The notes under the pieces were generated by a model, which did not search any database, was not told the origin of the DNA, and was given only the letters and a program-made list of their open reading frames with translations. Source: Ignavibacteria bacterium (GTDB taxonomy: Bacteria; Bacteroidota; Ignavibacteria; Ignavibacteriales; Melioribacteraceae). Taken from it: a stretch of DNA of 6,455 bases. The stretch lies in NCBI GenBank assembly GCA_027347805.1, contig DAIEQP010000297.1, positions 1-6,455 of the forward strand, read 5' to 3'. This document shows, piece by piece, positions 1 to 5,825 of this stretch (positions are counted from its first letter, which is position 1; each line of letters starts with the position of its first letter). The translations under genes and the position numbers were made by a program.

Positions 1-1966
1 GCAGCTGCTGCTTGAATTTGTTGTATTCGGTAATTCCCCGGAAAAATAAATATTTATTCAGTTGATAAGTTAACCGTTCGCGGATAATCGGGTAATCATA
101 AACAAGTTCCTTATCGGAAGAACGAATAAAATTGGAATAAGTAAAAGTTGTATAAGATTCCAAGTTTTGGATTGGCCGATAAATCATTGTTGCAGAAACC
201 CGATTCATTATTCCCTGGTATGGTGAGGATGAATAATAAATTGCCTGCATGTTTCTGTAGCTTAAGCTGAAATTAAATCGCTTGGTCAACTGTCCGCCGA
301 ATGAAGCCAGGATGCCGCCGGTATTGAATTTTTGATTAGAAAAAATTTCTGTAGCATATATAAGTTTAATTTTAGCAGTAAGAGAGCCAAACATAAAGGA
401 CTGAACAGAAGCATAATTATATGTCTCCCAGGATGAACTAGGTTTATCATTTATCTGTGCAGAAAAAGTTTCAATGTCAATTCGTGATATAAAAGAATTT
501 GCTGGATAAATTTTAGGTCTTACCAGTCCTGCAAGTATTAAAACTCCAGTTCTTGTTAAATAACCGGTCTCAGCAAAAAAGTTCTCGGAAATATTTTTAA
601 GTGAGAAATCATAGTAAAGATTTCGGGAATCCATATTGTGTCTGAGTGTAAATATGGAACCATTAGTGCTGCTGTTATTTTTATAACCGGTGCTTGAAAA
701 AATTCCATTCCATTCAAGCGTGCTCGATTCACTAGTTCTTATAATTCCATCGATTCCTGCAACTCGGTTAAATTGATTTGCTGTTTCTTTCCCTGTATAA
801 ATTCCTCCAATATAGCTATCATCGAAGAGAGTTCTTTTGTATCTGAGTACAGGAAAATGTGAATATTCATCAGCAGAATTTGTTTGCTGCGAATCATCAT
901 AAGCGTATAATGCAGCGAGTGTGTTTTTATTACCAATTTTTCCCGATAATTTAATTCCTGAGATGGGATTTACAATTGTTCTCGTATGAACAAGAGAAAC
1001 GAGCGGATCAATTTCGGAAGTTGAGGTTCCCGCCAGATTAAATATTTCACTACCTTCTAGAAAAAATGGTCTTTTCTCAGGATAGTATAAAGCATATCTA
1101 AGATTAACATCAACCTGACCGGCATCTGCTTCTATCTGGCTGAAATCAGGATTGTAAGTTCCGTCCAGTGTGAGATCGGAATTAATTCCGTACTTGGCAG
1201 TTAAACTGAAATTACCTTTGTTCTCATAATTTTCAAGATCATTTTTCACAAGCGCAGATTTGTTGCTGTAAGTGACAGCAGGCAGTAATTCAAATAAAGT
1301 GTAATGCTCCAAATCAAAGTATTCCATCGGTTTCATCTGAACCAGGAAAGCCATCCCTTTTTCAGGATCGAGTTCAGGGTATGATGAATGTTCAATCAGC
1401 CGGCTGATGTATCGTTCAAAAAATATAGACATTGTTACAGGGTTCGCATCCGAATACCGGATACTTTTTAGTGGAATTGAAATTTCAACCGAGTAGCCGT
1501 CACTTAATATCTGACCCGCACTGTACCAAACAAAATCAACACTAAAATCTTCAATGCCGGCAGAATAACGACTATCCGTTTGAATTCCGTTAGGATTAAC
1601 ATAGAATGCGTACAATGATTGCTGGTCATAAAATGAATCAAGATTAATACAAACCCAATCGTCCGGACGAATATTATCTCTGCTGTTCACGGATGTTTTG
1701 ATTTTTTCAGGTTCACTATCGAAACATCTGAACGCGAAATATAAATTTTCCTTGTCGTATGCCGCATAAGCAATTGTATTTTGTGAGCCGGGTTTTCCGA
1801 AATCTGGTGAAAAGGTTTTAAAGTTTGTAACAGATAATACATTTTTCCATTCGTTTTCTTCAAGCTTTCCATCAATAACAGGCGGAGTAGAAAGACGCGT
1901 TGGCTTTAAGGATTCTCCTGAAATTAAAATTATAGGAAGAAGGAAAAACATTAAGGTTTTTTTCAT
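1..1966 (-). CDS. DUF5916 outer-membrane-type protein with N-terminal CBM9-like domain (3' end outside window)
   Basis: An uninterrupted frame gives 655 codons from the ATG at 1966 to the window edge, so only the C-terminus is missing. Residues 1-17 form a signal peptide (MKKTLMFFLLPIILISG). A CBM9-like/DOMON-type beta-sandwich follows at about 22-215: VIDGKL at 30-35 with W40, YFAFRCFD at 76-83, DDW at 102-104 and NPNGIQ at 124-129. ISR near 185 is also typical. PEKRPFFLEG at 296-305 is the hallmark of DUF5916 proteins, whose C-terminal part is predicted to be a TonB-receptor-like outer-membrane barrel. The alternating aromatic/polar strands from about 215 onward agree with that. Family members usually run 700-900 residues. 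The biochemical role is unknown; glycan or surface-polymer binding is only suggested by the CBM9-like fold. It lies 28 bp downstream of the PD40 gene and has only a weak ribosome site (GGGT), which suggests expression from the upstream gene's transcript. Family assignment is firm; function is not. Confidence 0.9.
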   Translation of the reverse strand, partial: MKKTLMFFLLPIILISGESLKPTRLSTPPVIDGKLEENEWKNVLSVTNFKTFSPDFGKPGSQNTIAYAAYDKENLYFAFRCFDSEPEKIKTSVNSRDNIRPDDWVCINLDSFYDQQSLYAFYVNPNGIQTDSRYSAGIEDFSVDFVWYSAGQILSDGYSVEISIPLKSIRYSDANPVTMSIFFERYISRLIEHSSYPELDPEKGMAFLVQMKPMEYFDLEHYTLFELLPAVTYSNKSALVKNDLENYENKGNFSLTAKYGINSDLTLDGTYNPDFSQIEADAGQVDVNLRYALYYPEKRPFFLEGSEIFNLAGTSTSEIDPLVSLVHTRTIVNPISGIKLSGKIGNKNTLAALYAYDDSQQTNSADEYSHFPVLRYKRTLFDDSYIGGIYTGKETANQFNRVAGIDGIIRTSESSTLEWNGIFSSTGYKNNSSTNGSIFTLRHNMDSRNLYYDFSLKNISENFFAETGYLTRTGVLILAGLVRPKIYPANSFISRIDIETFSAQINDKPSSSWETYNYASVQSFMFGSLTAKIKLIYATEIFSNQKFNTGGILASFGGQLTKRFNFSLSYRNMQAIYYSSSPYQGIMNRVSATMIYRPIQNLESYTTFTYSNFIRSSDKELVYDYPIIRERLTYQLNKYLFFRGITEYNKFKQQL

Positions 1967-1994
1967 TCAATACCCGCTGCTGTAATCTTTATAA

Positions 1995-2987
1995 TTATTT
2001 TGGTAATTGCTTCTTGGGTAAAACTTTTGCGTCAATCCAATAAATTGTATTCCCTCCATTTCCGGGAGAATTAAGTATGGTTCTCAAGCGGTTAGCAGTA
2101 AAATTTTCTGTCTGGTTTAAAAGTGTGGAATCCGGTTTCATTGACATAAAGAAAAAATATTTGTTATCACGAGTAACATAAGGTGAATATTCGTTAAACT
2201 GTGAATTAATCCTATCGCCAAGATTGATAGGGGCATCCCATGTATCATTTAAATTTCTGTATACAATATAATAATCGGCGGCTCCCTTTCCATCTTTAGC
2301 TTTATAAACGCTTACAATAATGTAGCTTTCATCGGGTGCAATAAAAGCGTTAAAACGGTCAACTCCAAAATTAATTTGATCTGGTAATTTTTCTGCTTGT
2401 CCATATTTACCATCAATTAATTTGCACCTATAAATTGCGTTTGACTTGTCAGGGCTTTCTCTGGTAAAATAAATTGTCCCTTCATTCGTTACTGACGGGA
2501 AATATTCGTCCGCATCAGTATTTACCGGTTCTCCAAGATTTTGAGGTACACCCCAGGAATTGTTTTCTCTTTTCATCATCCATATATCGTAACTTTCTTT
2601 TCCATCGTTAAGATTTAGTTTTGGACGGTTCGAAACAAAAAACATTTTTGTTCCGTCTGGTGAAATGCAGGGTTCGGTATAGGAGAATTTTGAATTTGAT
2701 GCAAAGCTGGCTACTTCCGGTTTTGTCCACTTTCCGTTTACATATTTACAAAATAGAATTGTACTAAAATTGTATGTAAAGCCATGGACTGTAAAATAAA
2801 TCTCTTTATAATCCGGGGTGATAGCAATGTCACGTGTCGGAAGACCGGTTGTGATAATACCAGGTGCGAAAATTTTTGCGTATTCACCCGGCGGCTTTTG
2901 ATTTAAATATTTCCATGAATCAAAAGCGGGTTTTTGAGCATAAGAAATTATTGAAAAAACAAGAAGGACCTGGAAAATAGTTTTCAT
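1995..2987 (-). CDS. Secreted PD40 (TolB/WD40-like) beta-propeller protein
   Basis: This 330-residue protein starts at the ATG at 2987, preceded by the strong ribosome site AGGAAG. The frame opens 8 codons further upstream at 3011, but that start would bury the signal peptide. Residues 1-17 are a signal peptide, with likely cleavage after SYA; there is no lipobox Cys. The rest is a series of PD40 blades, each with a 'xxxxPDGxxIYFxS' type strand: DIAITPDYKEIYFT at 53-66, EPCISPDGTKMFFVS at 105-119, EYFPSVTNEGTIYFT at 161-175, RFNAFIAPDESYIIVS at 211-226 and EYSPYVTRDNKYFFFMS at 266-282. Linkers carry the usual 'DIW...W..P.NLG.pvN' pattern, at 134-156 and again at 238-261. The C-terminal GNTIYWIDAKVL ends the fold. 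Such proteins are periplasmic or surface-located and probably bind protein or glycan partners; no catalytic motif is visible. It is the first gene of a probable operon with the DUF5916 gene. Confidence 0.9.
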   Translation of the reverse strand: MKTIFQVLLVFSIISYAQKPAFDSWKYLNQKPPGEYAKIFAPGIITTGLPTRDIAITPDYKEIYFTVHGFTYNFSTILFCKYVNGKWTKPEVASFASNSKFSYTEPCISPDGTKMFFVSNRPKLNLNDGKESYDIWMMKRENNSWGVPQNLGEPVNTDADEYFPSVTNEGTIYFTRESPDKSNAIYRCKLIDGKYGQAEKLPDQINFGVDRFNAFIAPDESYIIVSVYKAKDGKGAADYYIVYRNLNDTWDAPINLGDRINSQFNEYSPYVTRDNKYFFFMSMKPDSTLLNQTENFTANRLRTILNSPGNGGNTIYWIDAKVLPKKQLPK

Positions 2988-3099
2988 ATTTCTTCCTTTT
3001 TGATAAAACAAATTATAGAATCAATGAACCAAATAGAATATTGTTCTGTTTTTATTATTTTACAACATATTAAATGAATAAAAATCGGTAAAACATATT
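2988..3099. other. Divergent intergenic region between the PD40 gene and lpd
   Basis: These 112 bp separate two divergently transcribed genes, so promoters for both directions should lie here. The minus-strand TATAAT is the only clear hexamer. For lpd, TTGTTC at 3041-3046 could serve as a -35, but the candidate -10 sequences around 3064-3073 (AACATA, CATATT, TATTAA) are poor or badly spaced. The lpd ribosome site is also weak (CGGTAA at 3086-3091). A 9-bp direct repeat, AACATATTA, occurs at 3064-3072 and 3092-3100, the second copy running into the lpd start codon. Confidence 0.6.
3005..3040 (-). promoter_or_regulatory. Possible promoter of the PD40/DUF5916 unit
   Basis: Reading the minus strand, a perfect TATAAT (complement of 3012-3017) lies 24 bp upstream of the PD40 ATG. 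It continues as TATAATTTG, which also resembles the Bacteroidota -7 element TAnnTTTG with one base of offset. No good -35 hexamer sits at 16-18 bp. A start near 3005 would give a leader of about 18 nt containing the AGGAAG ribosome site. This rests on motif reading only. Confidence 0.35.
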
Positions 3100-3100
3100 A
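3064..3100 (+). repeat. Direct repeat AACATATTA spanning the lpd start, enclosing a five-codon mini-ORF
   Basis: AACATATTA at 3064-3072 recurs at 3092-3100, a period of 28 bp. Similarity continues with small gaps: AATGAATAAAAA after the first copy against TGATAAAAAC after the second. So the lpd start context appears twice. The first copy yields ATG AAT AAA AAT CGG TAA (3074-3091, peptide MNKNR), which stops 8 bp before the lpd ATG. Chance is a real possibility in DNA this AT-rich, and no strong ribosome site precedes the mini-ORF. Confidence 0.4.
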
Positions 3101-4515
3101 TGATAAAAACACAATTAGCAGTGATTGGAGGAGGACCCGGCGGATATGCGGCAGCATTTTTAGCAGCGGATCTCGGAATGCAGGTTACTTTAATTGATCT
3201 GGAAAAAAATCCTGGTGGAGTTTGTCTATATCGTGGTTGTATTCCATCAAAAGCTTTGCTTCATATTGCAAAACTGATTCATGAAGCCGAAGAAGCAAAA
3301 AAATGGGGTGTTGAATTTGGCGAACCCAAAATTGATCTAGACAAACTTCGTGATTTCAAAAATGGTGTAGTAAACAAATTAACAGGCGGGCTCGGTCAGC
3401 TTTCCAAACAGCGGAAGGTAAATTTTATACAGGGCAAAGCTACATTTACTAATTCAACTACTCTTTCTGTTGCAAAAGAAGATGGCACAACAGAAGAAGT
3501 TGTTTATGAAAAAGCAATTTTGGCTACGGGATCTGTTCCGACAAAAATTCCTGGTTTGTCAATCGATTCACCACGTGTAATGGATTCAACCGGTGCGCTT
3601 GAATTAAACGATATTCCAAAGAGGTTGCTTGTAATCGGCGGCGGATACATTGGATTGGAATTAAGTTCTGTTTATGCCTCTCTTGGAAGTGAAGTAACAG
3701 TTGTTGAAATGTTACCGGGACTTTTACCCGGTGCAGATCGTGATATGGTTGCTGTACTTGAACGAAGAGTAAAAGCGTTAATGAAAAATGTATACACTGA
3801 AACAAAGGTTGTCTCTTTAAAAGATAATGGTGATTCAGTTACAGTTAAACTTGAAGGCGCAAAAGTTACAGAACCGGAACAGACATTCGATAAAGTTCTT
3901 ATATCAATTGGAAGAAGACCGGTTACAACTGGATTCGGTTTGGAAAACACAAAAGTAAAAGTTAGCGAGCGCGGTTTTGTTGTTACAGATAAAACAATGA
4001 AAACCGATGATCCAAGCATTTATGCAATTGGTGATATTGTCGGCAATCCTATGCTTGCGCATAAAGCCGCTGCTGAAGGTAAAGTTGCAGTTGAAGCAAT
4101 TTTTGGCCACAAAGTTGTTTTCGAACCCAATGCAATTCCTGCTGTTGTATTTACCGATCCCGAACTTGCTTGGGCAGGTTTAACCGAAAATGAAGCGAGA
4201 GAAAAAGGTATCAAGGTTGAAGTTGCAAAATTTCCATGGGGCGCGAGCGGCAAGGCAACAACAATGGATAGAAACGATGGTATGACTAAATTAATTGTTG
4301 AGCCTGAAACGGAAAGAATTCTCGGCGTTGCTATTGTTGGCGTTGGTGCAGGTGATATGATTGCCGAAGGAGCGCTTGCAATTGAAATGGGTGCAGTTGT
4401 AAAAGACCTGGAATTAACAATTCATCCACATCCTACCTTATCGGAAACAATGATGTTTGCTGCAGAACTTTTTTATGGCCATGCAACAGATATGTACCGC
4501 CCGAAAAGAAAATAA
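3100..4515 (+). CDS. lpdA: Dihydrolipoyl dehydrogenase (E3), EC 1.8.1.4
   Basis: This 471-residue flavoenzyme reoxidises dihydrolipoyl groups on 2-oxo-acid dehydrogenase E2 subunits (or on the glycine cleavage H protein), passing electrons through FAD to NAD+ in the cytosol. All key elements are visible: the N-terminal FAD-binding GGGPGGY at 10-16; the redox disulfide Cys42/Cys47 in GGVCLYRGCIPSK (39-51); LATGSVP at 141-147; the NAD-binding GGGYIGLE at 180-187; the second FAD motif YAIGDIVGNPMLAHKA at 308-323; and the C-terminal dimer-interface base in HPHPTLSE (442-449), with His444 and Glu449 as the catalytic dyad. Length is normal, there is no N-terminal lipoyl domain, and the sequence resembles E. 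coli Lpd along its whole length (e.g. FGEPK, LTGGLG, FPWGASG). No E1 or E2 gene is visible beside it, so its partner complex cannot be named. The ATG at 3100 fits the start of the FAD fold. Confidence 0.97.
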   Translation: MIKTQLAVIGGGPGGYAAAFLAADLGMQVTLIDLEKNPGGVCLYRGCIPSKALLHIAKLIHEAEEAKKWGVEFGEPKIDLDKLRDFKNGVVNKLTGGLGQLSKQRKVNFIQGKATFTNSTTLSVAKEDGTTEEVVYEKAILATGSVPTKIPGLSIDSPRVMDSTGALELNDIPKRLLVIGGGYIGLELSSVYASLGSEVTVVEMLPGLLPGADRDMVAVLERRVKALMKNVYTETKVVSLKDNGDSVTVKLEGAKVTEPEQTFDKVLISIGRRPVTTGFGLENTKVKVSERGFVVTDKTMKTDDPSIYAIGDIVGNPMLAHKAAAEGKVAVEAIFGHKVVFEPNAIPAVVFTDPELAWAGLTENEAREKGIKVEVAKFPWGASGKATTMDRNDGMTKLIVEPETERILGVAIVGVGAGDMIAEGALAIEMGAVVKDLELTIHPHPTLSETMMFAAELFYGHATDMYRPKRK

Positions 4516-4520
4516 TATTA

Positions 4521-4555
4521 AGTGAGAGTGAATAAAATTCACTCTCACTACTTTT
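4521..4555 (+). terminator. Perfect 13-bp hairpin after lpd; terminator, attenuator or mRNA stabiliser
   Basis: AGTGAGAGTGAAT (4521-4533) and ATTCACTCTCACT (4537-4549) are perfect inverted repeats around a 3-nt AAA loop. The stem begins 5 nt after the lpd stop codon. A short T tract (TTTT, 4552-4555) follows two bases after the stem. The stem is only moderately GC-rich and the T tract short, so termination may be partial. On the opposite strand the stem is followed by TAATATTATTTT, so weaker bidirectional activity is conceivable, though the next minus-strand gene starts far away at 2987. Confidence 0.7.
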
Positions 4556-4572
4556 GTGGGGATAAACAACCG

Positions 4573-5637
4573 ATGAAGACCAACCTAATTTTAATATTCC
4601 TTCTTATCCTTTCAGCTAAAATTTTTTCACAGCAGAATTATTTTTATAAAGGATATGATTATGGAAGCCAGGCAATGTTTAATCCTGTATCTGTAATTTT
4701 TAACGGTGGTTTTGATATGCTGCAGGTTGGAAACAGAAGAGATCTTTCAAAATTACCTTTTGCAAAAGGAATCGGTAATGTTTGGAGTAATATTTCAAAT
4801 CCGTTTAGTGTAATAAACAAATATGGCTGGTGGAATTTTTTATCTGAACAAGTACTTCCTCTTTCATTAAATAAAGAAAACGCACAGTTTTTACCAAACT
4901 ATACTTTACATTTATTCGGCGGGGGAATGTTGTACGCAGCAACAAAAGAATGGTATGAGGCGCATAATTATCCATATGCTGGCTGGCTTTCCGGAATTAC
5001 AATGATGTCATTTCACTTAATTAACGAAACTGTTGAGAATGAAAATTATACCGGTCCAGATGTTGATCCGATTGCAGATATTTACATTTTTGATCTCGGT
5101 GGAATTTTACTGTTTTCATTTGATAACGTAAAGAAATTTTTTAGTGAAGAACTTAATCTGTCAGATTGGTCACCCCAGCCTTCATTTTCTTTACGCAATG
5201 GAGAACTTCATAATGTCGGTCAGTCTTTCTCGGTTAAGTGGAAGCTTCCATTCGCCGAACAGTGGTCTATGTTTTATTATTTCGGGACTCATGCAGTATT
5301 CGGATTATCATACAAGTATGAAAATGGTTATGCTTTATCAGCTGGAATTGGCGCGGCAACAAGCGGCATCATAAATCTTGATTCAAATATCAACAAGAAA
5401 ACCATTGGAATGGTGGGGAGCTTCGGTGTCTTTCTTGATAAAAATAATTCACTGCTCGCAAGTTTTTCTTATGCTCGCAGGACTGATTATATCTGCAATC
5501 TGAATATTTATCCCGGTCTATTGAAGATTGGAGATTTTTCGCCGGGAATCTGGCTGGCATACAATGATTATGATAATATCATTGCGGGTATTTCTGCCGC
5601 ATGGTTCCCGTTGGGGTTTGGTTACAGTGTAAAGTAA
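4573..5637 (+). CDS. Unrecognised exported, probably envelope-located protein, 354 residues
   Basis: I do not recognise this family with confidence. The frame is open from a GTG at 4522, but that start lies inside the hairpin. The ATG at 4573 is preferred because it begins a clean signal peptide (MKTNLILIFLLILSAKIFSQ, residues 1-20) and has GTGGGGA (4556-4562) upstream. Residues about 105-185 hold two hydrophobic segments (111-122 and 136-150) with conserved-looking polar residues: His113, Glu126, His148, Glu152, Glu155, Asp163, Asp165, Asp169, Asp174 and the GG at 176-177. The stretch DPIADIYIFDLGG (165-177) is especially distinctive. From about 203 on, alternating aromatic and glycine-rich strands resemble an outer-membrane beta-barrel (WSMFYYFGTH, GYALSAGIGAA, LLASFSYARR, AGISAAWFPLGFGYS). 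The layout of the core faintly recalls DUF2279 (YfiM) or DUF3943, but this is recollection, not alignment. With 57 bp between the lpd stop and its ATG, mostly hairpin, it is probably transcribed from lpd. Confidence 0.8.
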   Translation: MKTNLILIFLLILSAKIFSQQNYFYKGYDYGSQAMFNPVSVIFNGGFDMLQVGNRRDLSKLPFAKGIGNVWSNISNPFSVINKYGWWNFLSEQVLPLSLNKENAQFLPNYTLHLFGGGMLYAATKEWYEAHNYPYAGWLSGITMMSFHLINETVENENYTGPDVDPIADIYIFDLGGILLFSFDNVKKFFSEELNLSDWSPQPSFSLRNGELHNVGQSFSVKWKLPFAEQWSMFYYFGTHAVFGLSYKYENGYALSAGIGAATSGIINLDSNINKKTIGMVGSFGVFLDKNNSLLASFSYARRTDYICNLNIYPGLLKIGDFSPGIWLAYNDYDNIIAGISAAWFPLGFGYSVK

Positions 5638-5685
5638 ATTTATCAAAGAAGTCTTTTAAAAAGAAAGAATGATTTTAATTTAAGC

Positions 5686-5714
5686 TTGACAAAATCGCAT
5701 CATAAAATTATGTT
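5686..5714 (+). promoter_or_regulatory. Sigma-70-like promoter of the cNMP-STAS gene
   Basis: TTGACA (5686-5691) is a perfect -35 hexamer, and TATGTT (5709-5714) lies exactly 17 bp downstream as a 4-of-6 -10 hexamer. Transcription would begin near 5721, leaving a leader of about 105 nt before the GTG at 5826. TATGTTGC also partly resembles the Bacteroidota TAnnTTTG element. This is the best promoter in the window, though based on sequence alone. Confidence 0.6.
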
Positions 5715-5765
5715 GCTTTCTGCATAATGAATTCTTCTTCATTTAATTTACTAGTTCCACAGACG

Positions 5766-5786
5766 ATATAGATTCTAATATAGATT
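5766..5786 (+). repeat. Tandem direct repeat ATATAGATT with 12-bp period in a leader
   Basis: ATATAGATT occurs at 5766-5774 and 5778-5786. The following bases are also similar (CTA and TCT). The repeat lies about 45 bp downstream of the expected transcription start and about 40 bp before the GTG start. It could be a protein-binding site or chance in AT-rich DNA. Confidence 0.35.
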
Positions 5787-5814
5787 TCTGCTTTTCAATT
5801 TATTTAATAAAACC

Positions 5815-5822
5815 AGGTGATC
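5815..5822 (+). promoter_or_regulatory. Strong Shine-Dalgarno site fixing a GTG start
   Basis: AGGTGATC is fully complementary to GATCACCT near the 3' end of bacterial 16S rRNA. It ends 3 nt before the GTG at 5826 (core AGGTGA ends 5 nt before). An alternative in-frame GTG at 5817 lies inside this site, and a TAA at 5808 closes the frame upstream, so 5826 is the best start. Confidence 0.65.
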
Positions 5823-5825
5823 TCT

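Larger units (their letters stand above)
5638..5825. other. Intergenic leader region upstream of the cNMP-STAS gene
   Basis: This 188-bp gap has no convincing gene. It holds a promoter-like pair at 5686-5714, a weak 6-bp AT-rich hairpin (AATGAA/TTCATT, 5726-5743), a 9-bp direct repeat (5766-5786) and a Shine-Dalgarno site (5815-5822). I see no convincing terminator for the upstream gene; the only small inverted repeats near its stop are AT-rich with loops too tight to fold. Confidence 0.6.

Noticed and set aside
739..1875. Short minus-strand open frames within the DUF5916 gene
   Set aside because: They are out of frame with a continuous 655-codon reading frame carrying clear family motifs.
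2988..3011. Longer start of the PD40 protein at 3011
   Set aside because: It adds 8 polar residues before the signal peptide and lies upstream of the AGGAAG site that serves the ATG at 2987; it would also need transcription to begin upstream of the TATAAT element.
3524..4253. Several minus-strand open frames opposite lpd
   Set aside because: They mirror the lpd coding frame, show low-complexity Ser/Thr/Phe-rich translations with no recognisable domain, and lpd is a certain gene on the other strand.
4522..4572. N-terminal extension of the 354-residue protein from a GTG at 4522
   Set aside because: The start would lie inside the perfect hairpin and would bury the signal peptide behind 17 residues. 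The ATG at 4573 has a plausible ribosome site and a clean signal peptide.
5144..5374. 76-codon plus-strand frame inside the 354-residue gene
   Set aside because: It overlaps the coherent exported protein in another frame and has no ribosome site or domain.
5638..5685. Terminator after the 354-residue gene
   Set aside because: Only tiny A/T inverted repeats with 1-2 nt loops are present, with no GC stem and no proper T tract after a stem.
5701..5712. CATAA/TTATG inverted repeat as an operator or hairpin
   Set aside because: It has a 5-bp AT-rich stem with a 2-nt gap, overlaps the -10 region, and is expected often by chance in DNA this AT-rich.
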